From: Lacipirellulaceae bacterium
GTDB taxonomy: Bacteria > Planctomycetota > Planctomycetia > Pirellulales > Lacipirellulaceae
Direction: 5' to 3'
DNA: 64,000 bases
Assembly (NCBI GenBank): GCA_040218535.1
Contig: JAVJRG010000005.1
Location: 186,001-250,000, forward strand
Shown here: piece after piece, positions 51,250 through 60,906 of the stretch
How positions within the stretch are numbered: the first letter of the stretch is position 1
Layout: each line of letters opens with the position of its first letter
Program-made: the position numbers and the translations under genes
The notes under the pieces: generated by a model
Databases searched by the model: none
Seen by the model: only the letters and a program-made list of their open reading frames with translations
What the model was told of the DNA's origin: nothing

Positions 51250-53904
51250 ATGTTTTCTCTGGTCAAACTTGTGATCGCACTTGCCTTGGCGACCCCTACT
51301 TCGGGCGACCAAGTCGATCTGCATGGCCGACAGACCGATGCGGTACCGGTTTTCTACTGCGACTTTGGGAAAGCTTGGGATGTGAACTTCGATCGTTGGC
51401 CTGATCGATGGACACGCGTGACAGGCCCCAAACTGCCCCACTATGTTGAAGCCGATCTGGTGAAAGACAGCTTCGCCAAGGCAGCGCGTACTTTGACGAT
51501 TCGTGCCAATGGGGGCGACGTGCGGATTGAAAGTCCGTTGATCGCAGTTTCTTCAAAATTTGGCTACGTGGGAGAAGCCAACCTCCAAGTTGAGGGAATC
51601 CAGCACGGACGAGCCCGGGTTTGTATTGAGTTTTGCGATGGAGAGCAAAAAGTCATCCAGACAACCCACGGTGACTGGATTCGTCGGACACATGGATGGC
51701 AACTGAGCACCCTAGGCCCCGTCAATCCGCAGGATGTACGAGTCGAATACGCTCGCTTCGTGCTTGAGTTTCAGCAAGGCAAGCGAGCTGATCTGACAGG
51801 GACAGTTTCCCTGGACGACACATGGTTGGCCCGGATGCCGAAGATGGTTGTCCGCACAAACAGTCCCTCGAATGTATATACAGATCCGAAAAATGTTGAG
51901 ATCACCTGCGAGCTTTCCGGAATTCGCGAGCAGGACCCAGATATTCTCTTCGAATTACTAGATGCCAGTAGCTTGAAGCTCGGTAACAATCGGGTGCAAC
52001 TCGATGGGCGATTGATTACCGATGAAATCCATAAAGCTTCCGAGTTTCTCGAACCCTCGAAGTTTGACGGAGCACGCAGCGAGCCCGAAGCGAGCTATAT
52101 GGGAACAACCTCATGGAAGCCTGATATCACCGACTATGGCTTCTACCGGGTTCGTGTCACGATGAAGACCAAACGCGGCCCTCTGAAGAAGCACGAAGTC
52201 AATCTGGCAATTGTACCCCCCCTCGAACGAAAAGCCGTGGGTGAATTTGGCTGGTCATTGGCGAACGGAGAGACACCGCTTGACTATGAGGAACTGGGGC
52301 TTCTGTTACCAAATGTGGCTATCAATTGGCTGAAGCTACCCGTCTGGAATAATTCAACAGCTCCCAATGCCATCGAAGAACTGGTGATCTTTACGGAGCA
52401 ACTCTCGGCAAAAGACATCGAAACCGTTGCGGTCGTTGATCGTCCGCCAGCAGGAACAGAGCTCTCGCAAGAAATCGCCGATAAGACAGCCATTGCAGAT
52501 GCGCTCTCTAGCGACCCCTCTGCTTGGCTACCCTCGCTCGACCCGATTTTAACGAGGCTTTCCTTACGCGTGCGTTGGTGGCAACTCGGGAACGACCACG
52601 ATTGGAGTTTTACCGGATTGCCTGACCTAGAAGAGGAATTGGCAGCTTTACGCAAAGCACTCTTTCGCTTTGGGCAAGATGTCAAGCTAGGGATTGGCTG
52701 GAAATGGATGATCGCCCAGGGAAGTAGCAAGCTGCCGACATGGGAGTTCGTTCAATTTGCTGCGGACCCACCACTAACAGGTGAGGAAATCGGGGCTTAC
52801 TTAGACTTGCCCAGCCGCCCAGGGGTCAATCGTTGGGTACTTATCGAACCGCTCTCTGCCGACGAGTACGATCTTGAAACACGTGCTCGAGACCTCGTTG
52901 AGCAAATGTTGGCTGCAAAGATGCACGGCGCGCACGCGGCCTTTGCTGCACATCCGTTTGATGATCAACGCGGACTGATGACCTCGCATGGCACTCCCGG
53001 TGTTTTATTATTGCCGTGGCGAACAACTGCTTCGCTTCTGTCAGGTGCCAAGTACTTGGGGCAGATCCAGTTACCAAGCGGTAGCGAGAATCGAGTTTTT
53101 CGGACTGCTGACGACGATGTCATTATGGTTGTCTGGAACGAGTATCCCGTGGAGGAAGTCATTCACTTAGGAGAAGACGCTCGCGAAGTGGATGTCTGGG
53201 GCAGAGAACGTGTTCCTGAACTGCGAGAGCATCGTCAGGTCATCCACGCAGGGACTCTTCCTAAATTCGTCACTGGCTTGAACCCGGCGATCGCTCGCTG
53301 GCGGATGTCCGTCAAGTTTGCGAAGTTTCATGTGCCGAGTGTGTTTGGCAAAGCGCATGAAAACCGTGTTGAGTTTCGCAACTTCTTTCGCCAAGGGGTT
53401 GGTGGAGTGCTCACGATGGCCACGCCTGAGGGATGGACCGTTGGTCCGTACGAACTTCCTTTCAAACTTGGGGCGGGTGGTCGAGAACGTAAAGACTTTG
53501 ATTTGACTTTGCCTTTTGATGCCAACAACGGAAATTCCCCCATTCGCCTCGATTTCGTTGTTACCAGTGACAAAGATTACAAGTTCAGTGTCTATCGCGA
53601 GCTTGACGTTGGGGACGGTCGCATCGTCTTGGACGTGACCAGTAGGCTCGATCAAGAAGGAAATCTCATTATCGAGCAGCGAATGGTTAATCGAGGCGAG
53701 CAACTGACGGACTTCAAATGTCTGTTATTCGCTCCTGGGCACCGCAGGCAGCGGACACACGTTTTCCAATTGGGCGGTTCGGTTAATTTGCAGACGTATC
53801 GCTTGAAATACGGTGAGCAACTCCTCGGTAAGGAAATCTGGTTGCGAGCGGAGGAGGTTGATGGGGCCCGAGTACTCAACCATCGATTCGTAGCGGAACA
53901 ATAG
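51250..53904 (+). CDS. Large exported protein, possible new glycosidase
   Basis: 884 residues with a short signal peptide (MFSLVKLVIALALATPTSG). Residues 30-190 look like a jelly-roll carbohydrate-binding module (VFYCDFGKAWDVNFDRWPDR, YVGEANLQVEGIQHGRARVC). A central part (about 330-640) has TIM-barrel-like features with WWQLGNDHDWSFTGLPDLEE (a WxxGNExD-like glycosidase motif), KLGIGWKWM and VVWNEYPVEEVI. The end looks like a beta-sandwich (VLTMATPEGWTVGPYELPFK). The motif GNDHDW resembles the acid/base segment of clan-A glycosidases with D replacing E. No family assigned. Confidence 0.78.
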   Translation: MFSLVKLVIALALATPTSGDQVDLHGRQTDAVPVFYCDFGKAWDVNFDRWPDRWTRVTGPKLPHYVEADLVKDSFAKAARTLTIRANGGDVRIESPLIAVSSKFGYVGEANLQVEGIQHGRARVCIEFCDGEQKVIQTTHGDWIRRTHGWQLSTLGPVNPQDVRVEYARFVLEFQQGKRADLTGTVSLDDTWLARMPKMVVRTNSPSNVYTDPKNVEITCELSGIREQDPDILFELLDASSLKLGNNRVQLDGRLITDEIHKASEFLEPSKFDGARSEPEASYMGTTSWKPDITDYGFYRVRVTMKTKRGPLKKHEVNLAIVPPLERKAVGEFGWSLANGETPLDYEELGLLLPNVAINWLKLPVWNNSTAPNAIEELVIFTEQLSAKDIETVAVVDRPPAGTELSQEIADKTAIADALSSDPSAWLPSLDPILTRLSLRVRWWQLGNDHDWSFTGLPDLEEELAALRKALFRFGQDVKLGIGWKWMIAQGSSKLPTWEFVQFAADPPLTGEEIGAYLDLPSRPGVNRWVLIEPLSADEYDLETRARDLVEQMLAAKMHGAHAAFAAHPFDDQRGLMTSHGTPGVLLLPWRTTASLLSGAKYLGQIQLPSGSENRVFRTADDDVIMVVWNEYPVEEVIHLGEDAREVDVWGRERVPELREHRQVIHAGTLPKFVTGLNPAIARWRMSVKFAKFHVPSVFGKAHENRVEFRNFFRQGVGGVLTMATPEGWTVGPYELPFKLGAGGRERKDFDLTLPFDANNGNSPIRLDFVVTSDKDYKFSVYRELDVGDGRIVLDVTSRLDQEGNLIIEQRMVNRGEQLTDFKCLLFAPGHRRQRTHVFQLGGSVNLQTYRLKYGEQLLGKEIWLRAEEVDGARVLNHRFVAEQ

Positions 53905-53912
53905 AGGTTCGT

Positions 53913-54052
53913 TTTCAGTTGGCGGTTTTCAGGTTTCAGTGCTTGATCGATGAGCAGAGAAGCGTAAGCTCTCGGGATACGCAGAGAATCAACGTAAACC
54001 CGACGGCTTACGCCTGACGGCTCCTCCTAAACTGAATACTGAAAACTGTTCT
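53913..54052. repeat. Composite repeat: nested family C and family D elements
   Basis: Outer inverted copies of the TTTTCAGT family (53913-53943 and 54031-54052) enclose an imperfect palindrome (53952-53976, GAGCAGAGAAGCGTAAGCTC, with 53999-54023). The ATG of the Nif3-family gene follows one base after the last arm. Confidence 0.75.
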
Positions 54053-54844
54053 ATGCCCCAACTCAGCGATATCACTTCGATTCTCGAAACCTACGCCCCG
54101 CTGGAATTGGCGGAAGACTGGGACAACGTCGGTTTGCTTGTGGGTGATCCGGACTGGTCTGTGCAGCGTCTTATGACTTGCCTCACCATAACCCCCGCGA
54201 CAGTCCGAGAAGCCGTCGAAGGGCAAGCAAATTTGATTGTCGCGCACCATCCGCTTCCCTTTCATCCTTTGAAAGCCATTACCACTTCGACAACTGCCGG
54301 CAAGATGCTTCTTGAACTGATTGCCCATCGAATCGCTGTGTACAGTCCACACACGGCATTCGATTCGGCCCAGGCGGGGATCAACCAACATTTAGCCATT
54401 GGACTTGGCCTGCGTGAGATTCAGCCGCTTGAGCCTGCTTCTGACGAGGAGCCAGAGGTGGGTGCCGGTCGCAGCGGGATCGCTGGGGAGCCACTGACCC
54501 TGAGCGAGCTAGCCAATCGACTTGCTAGTTTTTTGAAATCTGAGCGAGTTCAAATCGTCGGGTCCGCTTCGCAGGAAGTTTCGCGAATTGGCGTCGCTTG
54601 CGGTAGCGGCGGTTCGTTTCTTGAAAAGGCGATTCAAGCTGGATGCGATGCGCTCGTTACCGGCGAGACGAATTACCACACGTGCCTGGAAGCCGAGGCA
54701 CAAGGCGTTGGTCTCGTCCTGGCGGGACACTTCGCCAGCGAGCGATTCGCACTCTTGACGTTAGCAGACTACCTTTCGGATCAAATGAATGATGTCGAAG
54801 TTTGGGCCAGCCGCACTGATCGCGATCCGGTAAGCAGCCTCTAG
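54053..54844 (+). CDS. Nif3-like dinuclear metal center protein (NIF3/YbgI family)
   Basis: 263 residues. Metal-binding histidines and aspartates: LIVAHHPLPFHPLKAI, YSPHTAFDSAQAGINQHLAI and, near the end, LAGHFASERFALLTLADYL. LAEDWDNVGLLVGDP is the N-terminal hallmark. It forms a ring-shaped hexamer; the enzymatic role is not firmly known. The start is directly after a repeat arm. Confidence 0.93.
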   Translation: MPQLSDITSILETYAPLELAEDWDNVGLLVGDPDWSVQRLMTCLTITPATVREAVEGQANLIVAHHPLPFHPLKAITTSTTAGKMLLELIAHRIAVYSPHTAFDSAQAGINQHLAIGLGLREIQPLEPASDEEPEVGAGRSGIAGEPLTLSELANRLASFLKSERVQIVGSASQEVSRIGVACGSGGSFLEKAIQAGCDALVTGETNYHTCLEAEAQGVGLVLAGHFASERFALLTLADYLSDQMNDVEVWASRTDRDPVSSL

Positions 54845-54985
54845 CGATTCCATCGCTTTCTATTCGCTTTTCGCGTTGCGTAGCGGCTTTCTGCAAGAAG
54901 ATTTGACCCAGATAACCAAGGTGCCAATAATGCCGTGAACCAATAAGCACCAAATGCCACACGTCAACGTGAAATCTTATCTGCA

Positions 54986-55819
54986 ATGAATCAATCCGAA
55001 CTCGATCTGGAAGAACCTGGCTTTCGCTTCTTAACAGCGTTGCCAGTCTTCAATGAAGAGAGTCACGTTGACGAAGTTCTCGACAAAGTACGGAACTATG
55101 CTTCGGACATTCTCGTTGTGAATGACGGCTCGTCCGACGGTACGGGCGAAAGGCTTGCTGCTCGTAACGACATTGCAGTGGTTACCCACGAAACCAACCA
55201 AGGCTACGGTGCGGCTCTGAAGACGGCCTTCGAATACGCCATTGTGCATCGCTACGACGTGCTGGTCACGATCGATTGCGATGGACAGCACGAACCCCAG
55301 CGAATTCAGGCGTTGGTCAACGCTTGCGACCCCACGGTGAGCGAGCCAGTCGACATTGTCTCGGGAAGTCGCTATCTCGATCCGGCTGCGAAGAAGAAAA
55401 GCGCTCCGCGTGATCGAAGACGAATCAATTTACAGATCACCGAGGAGATGAATTGCCGTTTCGGTTTGAATCTCACCGATTCGTTTTGTGGGTTCAAAGC
55501 CTATCGGGTTCAATCCTTAGCGAAGCTCGACCTCAAGGAAACGGGCTATGCCATGCCGTTGGAACTGTGGGTGCAAGCGGCGGCCCATCAGTTACGCATC
55601 GTCGAACGGTCCGTACCGTTGATCTATCTTGAAGAGGAGCGAACCTTTGGCGGTGCCCTGGATGAGAGCGACACGCGGCTTCGCTACTATCACGAAGTGA
55701 TGGATCGAGCGATGGAATCGACCCGCTCGCTCTTTGCCGCTCAACGTGATAGCTCTGCCCAGGACGACGATTGTCGCCCCTGTCCCGAAGAAGACACCTC
55801 GGTTGCTTCCGGCTCGTAA
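54986..55819 (+). CDS. Glycosyltransferase family 2
   Basis: 277 residues. GT-A fold with LPVFNEESHVDEVLDKVRNY, VVNDGSSDGTGERLAARND, NQGYGAALKTAFEYAIVHRY and the metal-binding DxD-like CDGQHEPQRIQAL. No membrane helices in the C-terminus, so it is a soluble transferase; the acceptor may be a polyprenyl phosphate or a lipid. Followed 10 nt later by a possibly BshC-like gene, then a GNAT and a rhomboid, all on the plus strand. Confidence 0.9.
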   Translation: MNQSELDLEEPGFRFLTALPVFNEESHVDEVLDKVRNYASDILVVNDGSSDGTGERLAARNDIAVVTHETNQGYGAALKTAFEYAIVHRYDVLVTIDCDGQHEPQRIQALVNACDPTVSEPVDIVSGSRYLDPAAKKKSAPRDRRRINLQITEEMNCRFGLNLTDSFCGFKAYRVQSLAKLDLKETGYAMPLELWVQAAAHQLRIVERSVPLIYLEEERTFGGALDESDTRLRYYHEVMDRAMESTRSLFAAQRDSSAQDDDCRPCPEEDTSVASGS

Positions 55820-55829
55820 CACGTGGACG

Positions 55830-57488
55830 ATGGCCCTTAAAATAAAACCAATGGCCAACGAACTATCGAGCGAGAACCCTACAAGCTTCCCGAATGCTCG
55901 GTATCGTGCACCGGAAGCTTCTGGTCAGTACTTCTGTCTACCTGAATGGTCACTCCTGCCTGAGATTGCACAAAGCAATCGGGATCTCTTCTCGAAATCA
56001 AGCCAGCAGCTTTTTGGTCTTGAGTTGAATTTACTGAGAACCCGTGCCCGCCGAGAATGTTTGCAGGCCGCGGCCTTACATACTCGTGCCTATGCAGACG
56101 TTGCTGATCCCGATGCGGAAGCGACGCTTATCGTGACCGGGCATCAGCCCGCGCTCGTTCACCCTGGAGTGTGGCTGAAAAGCTTTGCCGCTTCGCAACT
56201 CGCCGAAGCGGCAGGCTCGTTGGCACTGAATCTGGTCATCGATAGCGACCTCTGCCCTGCCCCATCGATCCGGGTTCCAACAGGCACGATTGATCAGCCG
56301 AGAATCGAGTATGTTCCCTGGGACAAAGCCACAGAACTTATTCCTTTTGAAGAGCGGGAGGTGACTGAGGCGACTCTATGGAACTCGTTTCCCGACCGCA
56401 CGATGGAAACTATTGCGCCATTCGTCGAGGAGCCGATCGTAAGTACCTGGTGGCCAAGACTTCCAGCCTCGTCAGATTCTCGAAACGTGGGAACGCTGGT
56501 CTCGCAAGCCAGACATCGCATGGAGCTTGATTGGGGTTTGCAGATACTCGACTTGCCGCAAAGCGCTGTTTGCCAGACGGAAGTCTTCCGCACGTTTTTC
56601 GTTCGTCTCATTGAAAATCTGCCAGTATTCACCGAAGCCTACAACGGTGCACTTACCGACTATCGACGAGCGCATCGGCTGCGGAACCACGCCCAGCCCC
56701 TGCCAAATCTTCAGCGTGAAGGGGATTGGCTGGAGTGTCCTTTTTGGGTTTGGTCACGCGACGATCCCCAGAGAAGACCGCTATTCGCTTGTCAGCAAGA
56801 GGACGGTTGGCAGCTGACGGATCAACGGGGGTGGGCCGAGATGCTTCCGTCCTCAGAGGAGGGGGATTTCAGTCTCTCGTTGGAGGCGCTCCAGCGATGG
56901 GAAACTGTCGGAGTGAAGCTTCGCTCTCGGGCTCTGACCACGACTCTCTTCGCCCGCTGGTTCTTGGCAGACCTGTTTCTGCACGGAATCGGTGGCGGGA
57001 AATACGACCAAGTCACAGACGAGATAGCACGCCGTTTATCAGAAGCAGAAGCTCCGCAGTACGCGGTGCTGTCAGGAACGCTTCATCTGCCAGTGGATCA
57101 TCCCGCAGTTAGCGAAGTCGAGCTGCGCGAGCAGAGGAAATTCCTGCGAGACATTGAGTTCCACGGCGAAACGCTCATCGATCCTCGCGAGTTGTCGGAT
57201 GATCAGCGTGCTAATTTCATGCAGGCACAAAAGCAGAAGCTTGCGGCAATTGATTCCTCAGTCACCTTCAACAGTCCCCGAGAGCGTCATTTTGAGATTT
57301 CGGACGCAAATAGAACCTTTGAAAATCTACTCGCCGAGCAAAGGCGACGCGCTGAGCGTGAACTTGGCGAAATGCGGAAGCAACATCAGGCGAACCGCAC
57401 TCTTGATTCGCGAGAATACGCGTTTTGCCTATTTCCTCGCGAGGATCTGCGGAAGTTTTTACTAGATTTTCGCACGTCAATATCTTAG
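55830..57488 (+). CDS. Conserved hypothetical protein, distant similarity to BshC
   Basis: 552 residues from ATG 55830. The stretch ATLIVTGHQPALVHPGVWLK followed by SFAASQLAEAAGSLALNLVI has the layout of the TGQQ-x-G nucleotide region of BshC, the putative cysteine ligase of bacillithiol synthesis, with H and P changes; length is similar (BshC is about 540). The C-terminal part (MQAQKQKLAAIDSSVTFNSP and on) is coiled-coil-like. No other bacillithiol gene is clear. This match is weak and by eye. Confidence 0.6.
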   Translation: MALKIKPMANELSSENPTSFPNARYRAPEASGQYFCLPEWSLLPEIAQSNRDLFSKSSQQLFGLELNLLRTRARRECLQAAALHTRAYADVADPDAEATLIVTGHQPALVHPGVWLKSFAASQLAEAAGSLALNLVIDSDLCPAPSIRVPTGTIDQPRIEYVPWDKATELIPFEEREVTEATLWNSFPDRTMETIAPFVEEPIVSTWWPRLPASSDSRNVGTLVSQARHRMELDWGLQILDLPQSAVCQTEVFRTFFVRLIENLPVFTEAYNGALTDYRRAHRLRNHAQPLPNLQREGDWLECPFWVWSRDDPQRRPLFACQQEDGWQLTDQRGWAEMLPSSEEGDFSLSLEALQRWETVGVKLRSRALTTTLFARWFLADLFLHGIGGGKYDQVTDEIARRLSEAEAPQYAVLSGTLHLPVDHPAVSEVELREQRKFLRDIEFHGETLIDPRELSDDQRANFMQAQKQKLAAIDSSVTFNSPRERHFEISDANRTFENLLAEQRRRAERELGEMRKQHQANRTLDSREYAFCLFPREDLRKFLLDFRTSIS

Positions 57489-57629
57489 GCTCATTTGTGT
57501 CACATCTGAACGCTTCGTTTGCTTGGGGAGAGCGGCGTCGCGCGTGGAGCCTGACATTTTGTCTTGGAAGACAAGTGCTCAGATTCGCGAGGATGGACGA
57601 CCCTCCTCAAACCCAAAGTGAGCCACCCG

Positions 57630-59156
57630 ATGCCGACCCCCGCTGAGTCGAGGTCGCAAGTCGATGCCGGAGAAGTCGATGCCGCACAAGTCGGTAAGGC
57701 GGCAGCGACTCCGTTTCGCGTCCCATCGAACAATGATACGAATCAAGGCATTCACAGAAGCTCTCCTTCTGCACCCGATTGTCTAAAGCAGATCGATGCC
57801 GCGACGCGCATCGTTGCCTGCAATCAAGGAGATCACCCGCTTGTCTCGGAGTTCCTTTCCCGGGTTCAGCAGATCTCGTTGCAGGCCGATTTTCAAAGCC
57901 GGCTCGACTATCCTAACTATCAGGCCAGTGATCGACTGATCGTCAAGAAGAGTCAGGAGATCGTTGCCCACTTAAGGGTTAGCCATAAGGCCGGATGGTT
58001 CGCAGGAGAGCGGCTACCGATCGTAGACTTTACCGAGCTTGAGACTTTCCCCGAGTTCGCCAACAGCGGCTACTGCCAGGAATTACTAGAAACAGCAGAA
58101 CAACTTGCCACTGCCGAGGGGGCCGTTGTCGCTTTCCTGCGATCGAACCAGCAAGAACAGCTCGGTAGGCAGGGTTGGACTCGACTAAGGAACCAGGGGC
58201 ACACCCGCGCGAATACAAGATCTGTGCTCTCGCACCTAGAAGCACAAGAAGTAACGCAACGTCGTCGAAAGCCACGGCTTGAGGTTGCAAGTTGGCGCCA
58301 TTTTCAGTTGGACAGTATTCGTCATTTGTATGAAAAGGTCGCTGCTCAGGGTTGGGGAACACTTGGCCGTAGTGAGGCTCACTGGCAATGGCTTGCGAAT
58401 CGAAAAGCGCACGATCACATACTCGTTGTCTACGACCATCGGCTAGGTAAGCCGGCTGGCAAATCTTCGCGATTCGATTCGCCTAGTCATTCGGTCTCAG
58501 TCGATGATTCTTCAGCGGTAGCAGTCGACTCGGAGGACGGAGTCGACAAGACCGTTGGGTACGCTGTGTTGCGTGATTCTTGCATTGTCGAACTCTTCAC
58601 CTTGCCAGGCTATGAATCGGCGAGTGCTTTACTCCTCAGACGCGCTTGCCAGGACGCGATCGACCGCGACCATCGTTTTGTCGCCGTTCATACTTCTCCG
58701 TCCGATCCGCTCCACGAGCTGCTTGTCACAGCAGGTGGGGAGTGGATACGCGATGCGACGACACCGGGCGGGGCTTGGATGGCAAAGCTGCTCTCGCCAC
58801 AGAAGTGGGTGGAAAAGCACTACGCCTTTTTTCATGCACAAGCCCGCTCAGCAGAAGTACCGCGTCCTGTGGAGATTGACTTCCGTTTGAGCGAACCGCA
58901 GAACGACGTCCTCGGACTTCGGCTAAAACTCACTCGACGCAGCGCACGCATTGAGCCAATTGCCGAACCTTCGCCCAATGCCATCGTGGCGACTTGGCAA
59001 GAGTTGCAAGATCTTCTCCTGTTGAATCGTCGCTGGCCCGATGAAATTTCAGAAACATTAGAAGCAGGTACCGGCGGTGAACTTGCAGGCACTCTGAAGG
59101 CGCTGTTTCCCAACCAGCTTTTCTGGCGGTCGCCGTTCGAGTCGATTATGCTGTGA
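57630..59156 (+). CDS. GNAT-type acetyltransferase protein
   Basis: 508 residues from ATG 57630. A first GNAT-like half: RLIVKKSQEIVAHLRVSHKA, then YCQELLETAEQLATAEGAVV. A second half: VGYAVLRDSCIVELFTLPGY, ASALLLRRACQDAIDRDHRF. A C-terminal SCP2-like segment (IEIDFRLSEP-type, LSEPQNDVLGLRLKLTRRSA) ends the protein. The order double GNAT plus SCP2-like resembles Eis acetyltransferases. Substrate unknown. Confidence 0.7.
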   Translation: MPTPAESRSQVDAGEVDAAQVGKAAATPFRVPSNNDTNQGIHRSSPSAPDCLKQIDAATRIVACNQGDHPLVSEFLSRVQQISLQADFQSRLDYPNYQASDRLIVKKSQEIVAHLRVSHKAGWFAGERLPIVDFTELETFPEFANSGYCQELLETAEQLATAEGAVVAFLRSNQQEQLGRQGWTRLRNQGHTRANTRSVLSHLEAQEVTQRRRKPRLEVASWRHFQLDSIRHLYEKVAAQGWGTLGRSEAHWQWLANRKAHDHILVVYDHRLGKPAGKSSRFDSPSHSVSVDDSSAVAVDSEDGVDKTVGYAVLRDSCIVELFTLPGYESASALLLRRACQDAIDRDHRFVAVHTSPSDPLHELLVTAGGEWIRDATTPGGAWMAKLLSPQKWVEKHYAFFHAQARSAEVPRPVEIDFRLSEPQNDVLGLRLKLTRRSARIEPIAEPSPNAIVATWQELQDLLLLNRRWPDEISETLEAGTGGELAGTLKALFPNQLFWRSPFESIML

Positions 59157-59195
59157 GCTCGCAGGTACTCATCGCCCGCTCTCGGCAGTTATTCG

Positions 59196-60359
59196 ATGAT
59201 CTTTCCCTACTCGGTTGACGCTCCGCTCTATCACTTGCCGTTCGCCACCGTCGGATTGATTGTGGCGAATGTCGTCTTGTTTCTTTGTGCGGCCTTTGGG
59301 CCTATCTATGTGGACGATGGTTGGCTTCTGGAATACGGCACGGGAGTTCATCCCGTCCAATGGTTCACTTCGCGATTCATGCATGCTGACCTCGGCCACT
59401 TGCTAGGCAACATGTTCTTTTTGTGGGTCTTCGGTTTGATTGTCGAAGGGAAGCTTGGCTGGCTTCGCTTTCTCTGTGTCTATTTCGCCATCGCGATCGG
59501 ACAAGCCGCATTGGAACAGGTCGTGATGAGCGGTTACTCAGGTGTCACCCCCGGCTCATTAGGTGCCTCCGCCGGTATTTTTGGCTTGATGGTCATTTCT
59601 TGCATCTGGGCTCCCGTGAACAATATCAACGTACTCGTTTGGTTTGCATTTCTCATTGTCTTCACGTTTGAAGTGATGGTCGGCGTGTTCGCTGCGTTTT
59701 TTGTCGGTCTTGATATCACGATGTGGCTCATTTTTGGCGGCTACGCTGGTAGTTCGATTCTGCACTTGATGGGTGGTTTTCTAGGGGGAATCCTCGGCGT
59801 GGTCATGCTGAAACGCAACATGGTCGATTGCGAAGATTACGATCTCTTCTCGTATTGGAGCGGCGAATACGGCGCTGAGAAGCAAAAGAAACGTCAAGCA
59901 GCAAAGGAAGCTGATCCGGCGCGACTTGCCGCGGTGCAACATAGCAAGAGACTTGAAGCGGAAAAAAAGTTAGAAGCGTATCTCCATATCGGCCAGCCGG
60001 AGCAGGCCATCGCGCTGCGCCGCCGCATGATTGATCAAGGCATGTCGTTGGACATCAGTCGTGAACAGCTTCTCGCGCTGATCGTCGGCCTTCACAAGAA
60101 GCAAGAATGGGCCAAGTCGGCTCCAGTGATGGCAGAGCTGCTCGAGCGTTTTCCGGAAGATTCCCAGGCAGTTCGACTGAAACTCGCACAGATTTGCCTG
60201 ATGGAGCTGGAGAAGCCAAATCGTGCATTGGAACTACTACAACCACTCAACAAGAACAGCCTAGCCGAGCCGCATCAGAAGCTCTTCAAAAAGATCGTAG
60301 TAGCCGCCAAGCACCAGATCGAGCAAGGGGTCGTCGAAATCGATAACGACGATTGGTGA
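59196..60359 (+). CDS. Rhomboid intramembrane serine protease with cytoplasmic helical tail
   Basis: 387 residues. Rhomboid domain 15-210 with the GxSxG-like GASAGIFG (Ser125), the second catalytic residue His190 in SSILHLMGGFLGG, HADLGHLLGNMFFLWVFG (oxyanion and fold) and several membrane helices. A charged helical tail (about 235-387) shows TPR-like helices (KLEAYLHIGQPEQAIALRRR, ELEKPNRALELLQPL). It cleaves membrane proteins inside the bilayer. Convergent with the anti-sigma gene, separated by a large hairpin. Confidence 0.93.
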   Translation: MIFPYSVDAPLYHLPFATVGLIVANVVLFLCAAFGPIYVDDGWLLEYGTGVHPVQWFTSRFMHADLGHLLGNMFFLWVFGLIVEGKLGWLRFLCVYFAIAIGQAALEQVVMSGYSGVTPGSLGASAGIFGLMVISCIWAPVNNINVLVWFAFLIVFTFEVMVGVFAAFFVGLDITMWLIFGGYAGSSILHLMGGFLGGILGVVMLKRNMVDCEDYDLFSYWSGEYGAEKQKKRQAAKEADPARLAAVQHSKRLEAEKKLEAYLHIGQPEQAIALRRRMIDQGMSLDISREQLLALIVGLHKKQEWAKSAPVMAELLERFPEDSQAVRLKLAQICLMELEKPNRALELLQPLNKNSLAEPHQKLFKKIVVAAKHQIEQGVVEIDNDDW

Positions 60360-60367
60360 GAAAGTTC

Positions 60368-60486
60368 GTAGTTCCGCCTTTAGGCGGCTGTTGTTCGAAG
60401 CTGGTAGCCCGCGAGCCCCATGATATTGGGGCTGGCTCGCGCGGCTTGTTGATTTTTTACGTTGAGCCGCCTCAAGGCGGAACTAC
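60368..60486. repeat. Large nested hairpin between rhomboid and anti-sigma genes
   Basis: Outer arms 60368-60389 (GTAGTTCCGCCTTTAGGCGG) and 60465-60486 are perfect complements apart from loop bases. An inner hairpin (60406-60446, around GCCCGCGAGCCCCATGATAT) nests inside. Probably a two-way terminator. Confidence 0.82.
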
Positions 60487-60489
60487 CAA

Positions 60490-60906
60490 CTACTCCTCAC
60501 GACTCAAATAACCAGCACTCGTCTCGAAGTATTTCCGACGGCGCTTATCGGCGTCTTTCGAGTTCGCGGTTGCTTGCTGTTCTTTCAAATCGGCAACGCT
60601 GGCTTGGCAGCGACGGCAATGGACGGTCTCGACATGGAAGGCAACATAGGCAGCTTCCTCCTTCGGCAGGACGCCCATCAGGAAGCTTCCCAATTGTTCG
60701 CGACTGGGGCAACTCAATCGGTGCCGTCGCCAAATGGCCCCTAGTGTGTGAAGACCAGCGTCTCTACGACCTGCTGTTTCCGCAACTCGTTTGGCCAGCG
60801 TCGCGTCAGAAGCGATTGCCTGCTCAATGGAGTCCATCTGTTCCGCGGCAAGACCTTCGTCAAGAAAGGCATCGAGTTCTGCGTCGGTGTAGCTCATGTC
60901 GGTCAC
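60490..60906 (-). CDS. Zinc-finger anti-sigma-type regulator
   Basis: 138 residues. The start GTG at 60906 overlaps the sigma-factor stop by four bases (GTGA), so translation is coupled. Cysteine/histidine motif HVETVHCRRCQ (about 88-100) with an upstream SCPSREQLGSF resembles zinc-binding anti-sigma domains. No membrane helix is evident, so it would be cytoplasmic. It would bind and hold the ECF sigma factor encoded by the upstream gene. Confidence 0.8.
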   Translation of the reverse strand: MTDMSYTDAELDAFLDEGLAAEQMDSIEQAIASDATLAKRVAETAGRRDAGLHTLGAIWRRHRLSCPSREQLGSFLMGVLPKEEAAYVAFHVETVHCRRCQASVADLKEQQATANSKDADKRRRKYFETSAGYLSREE

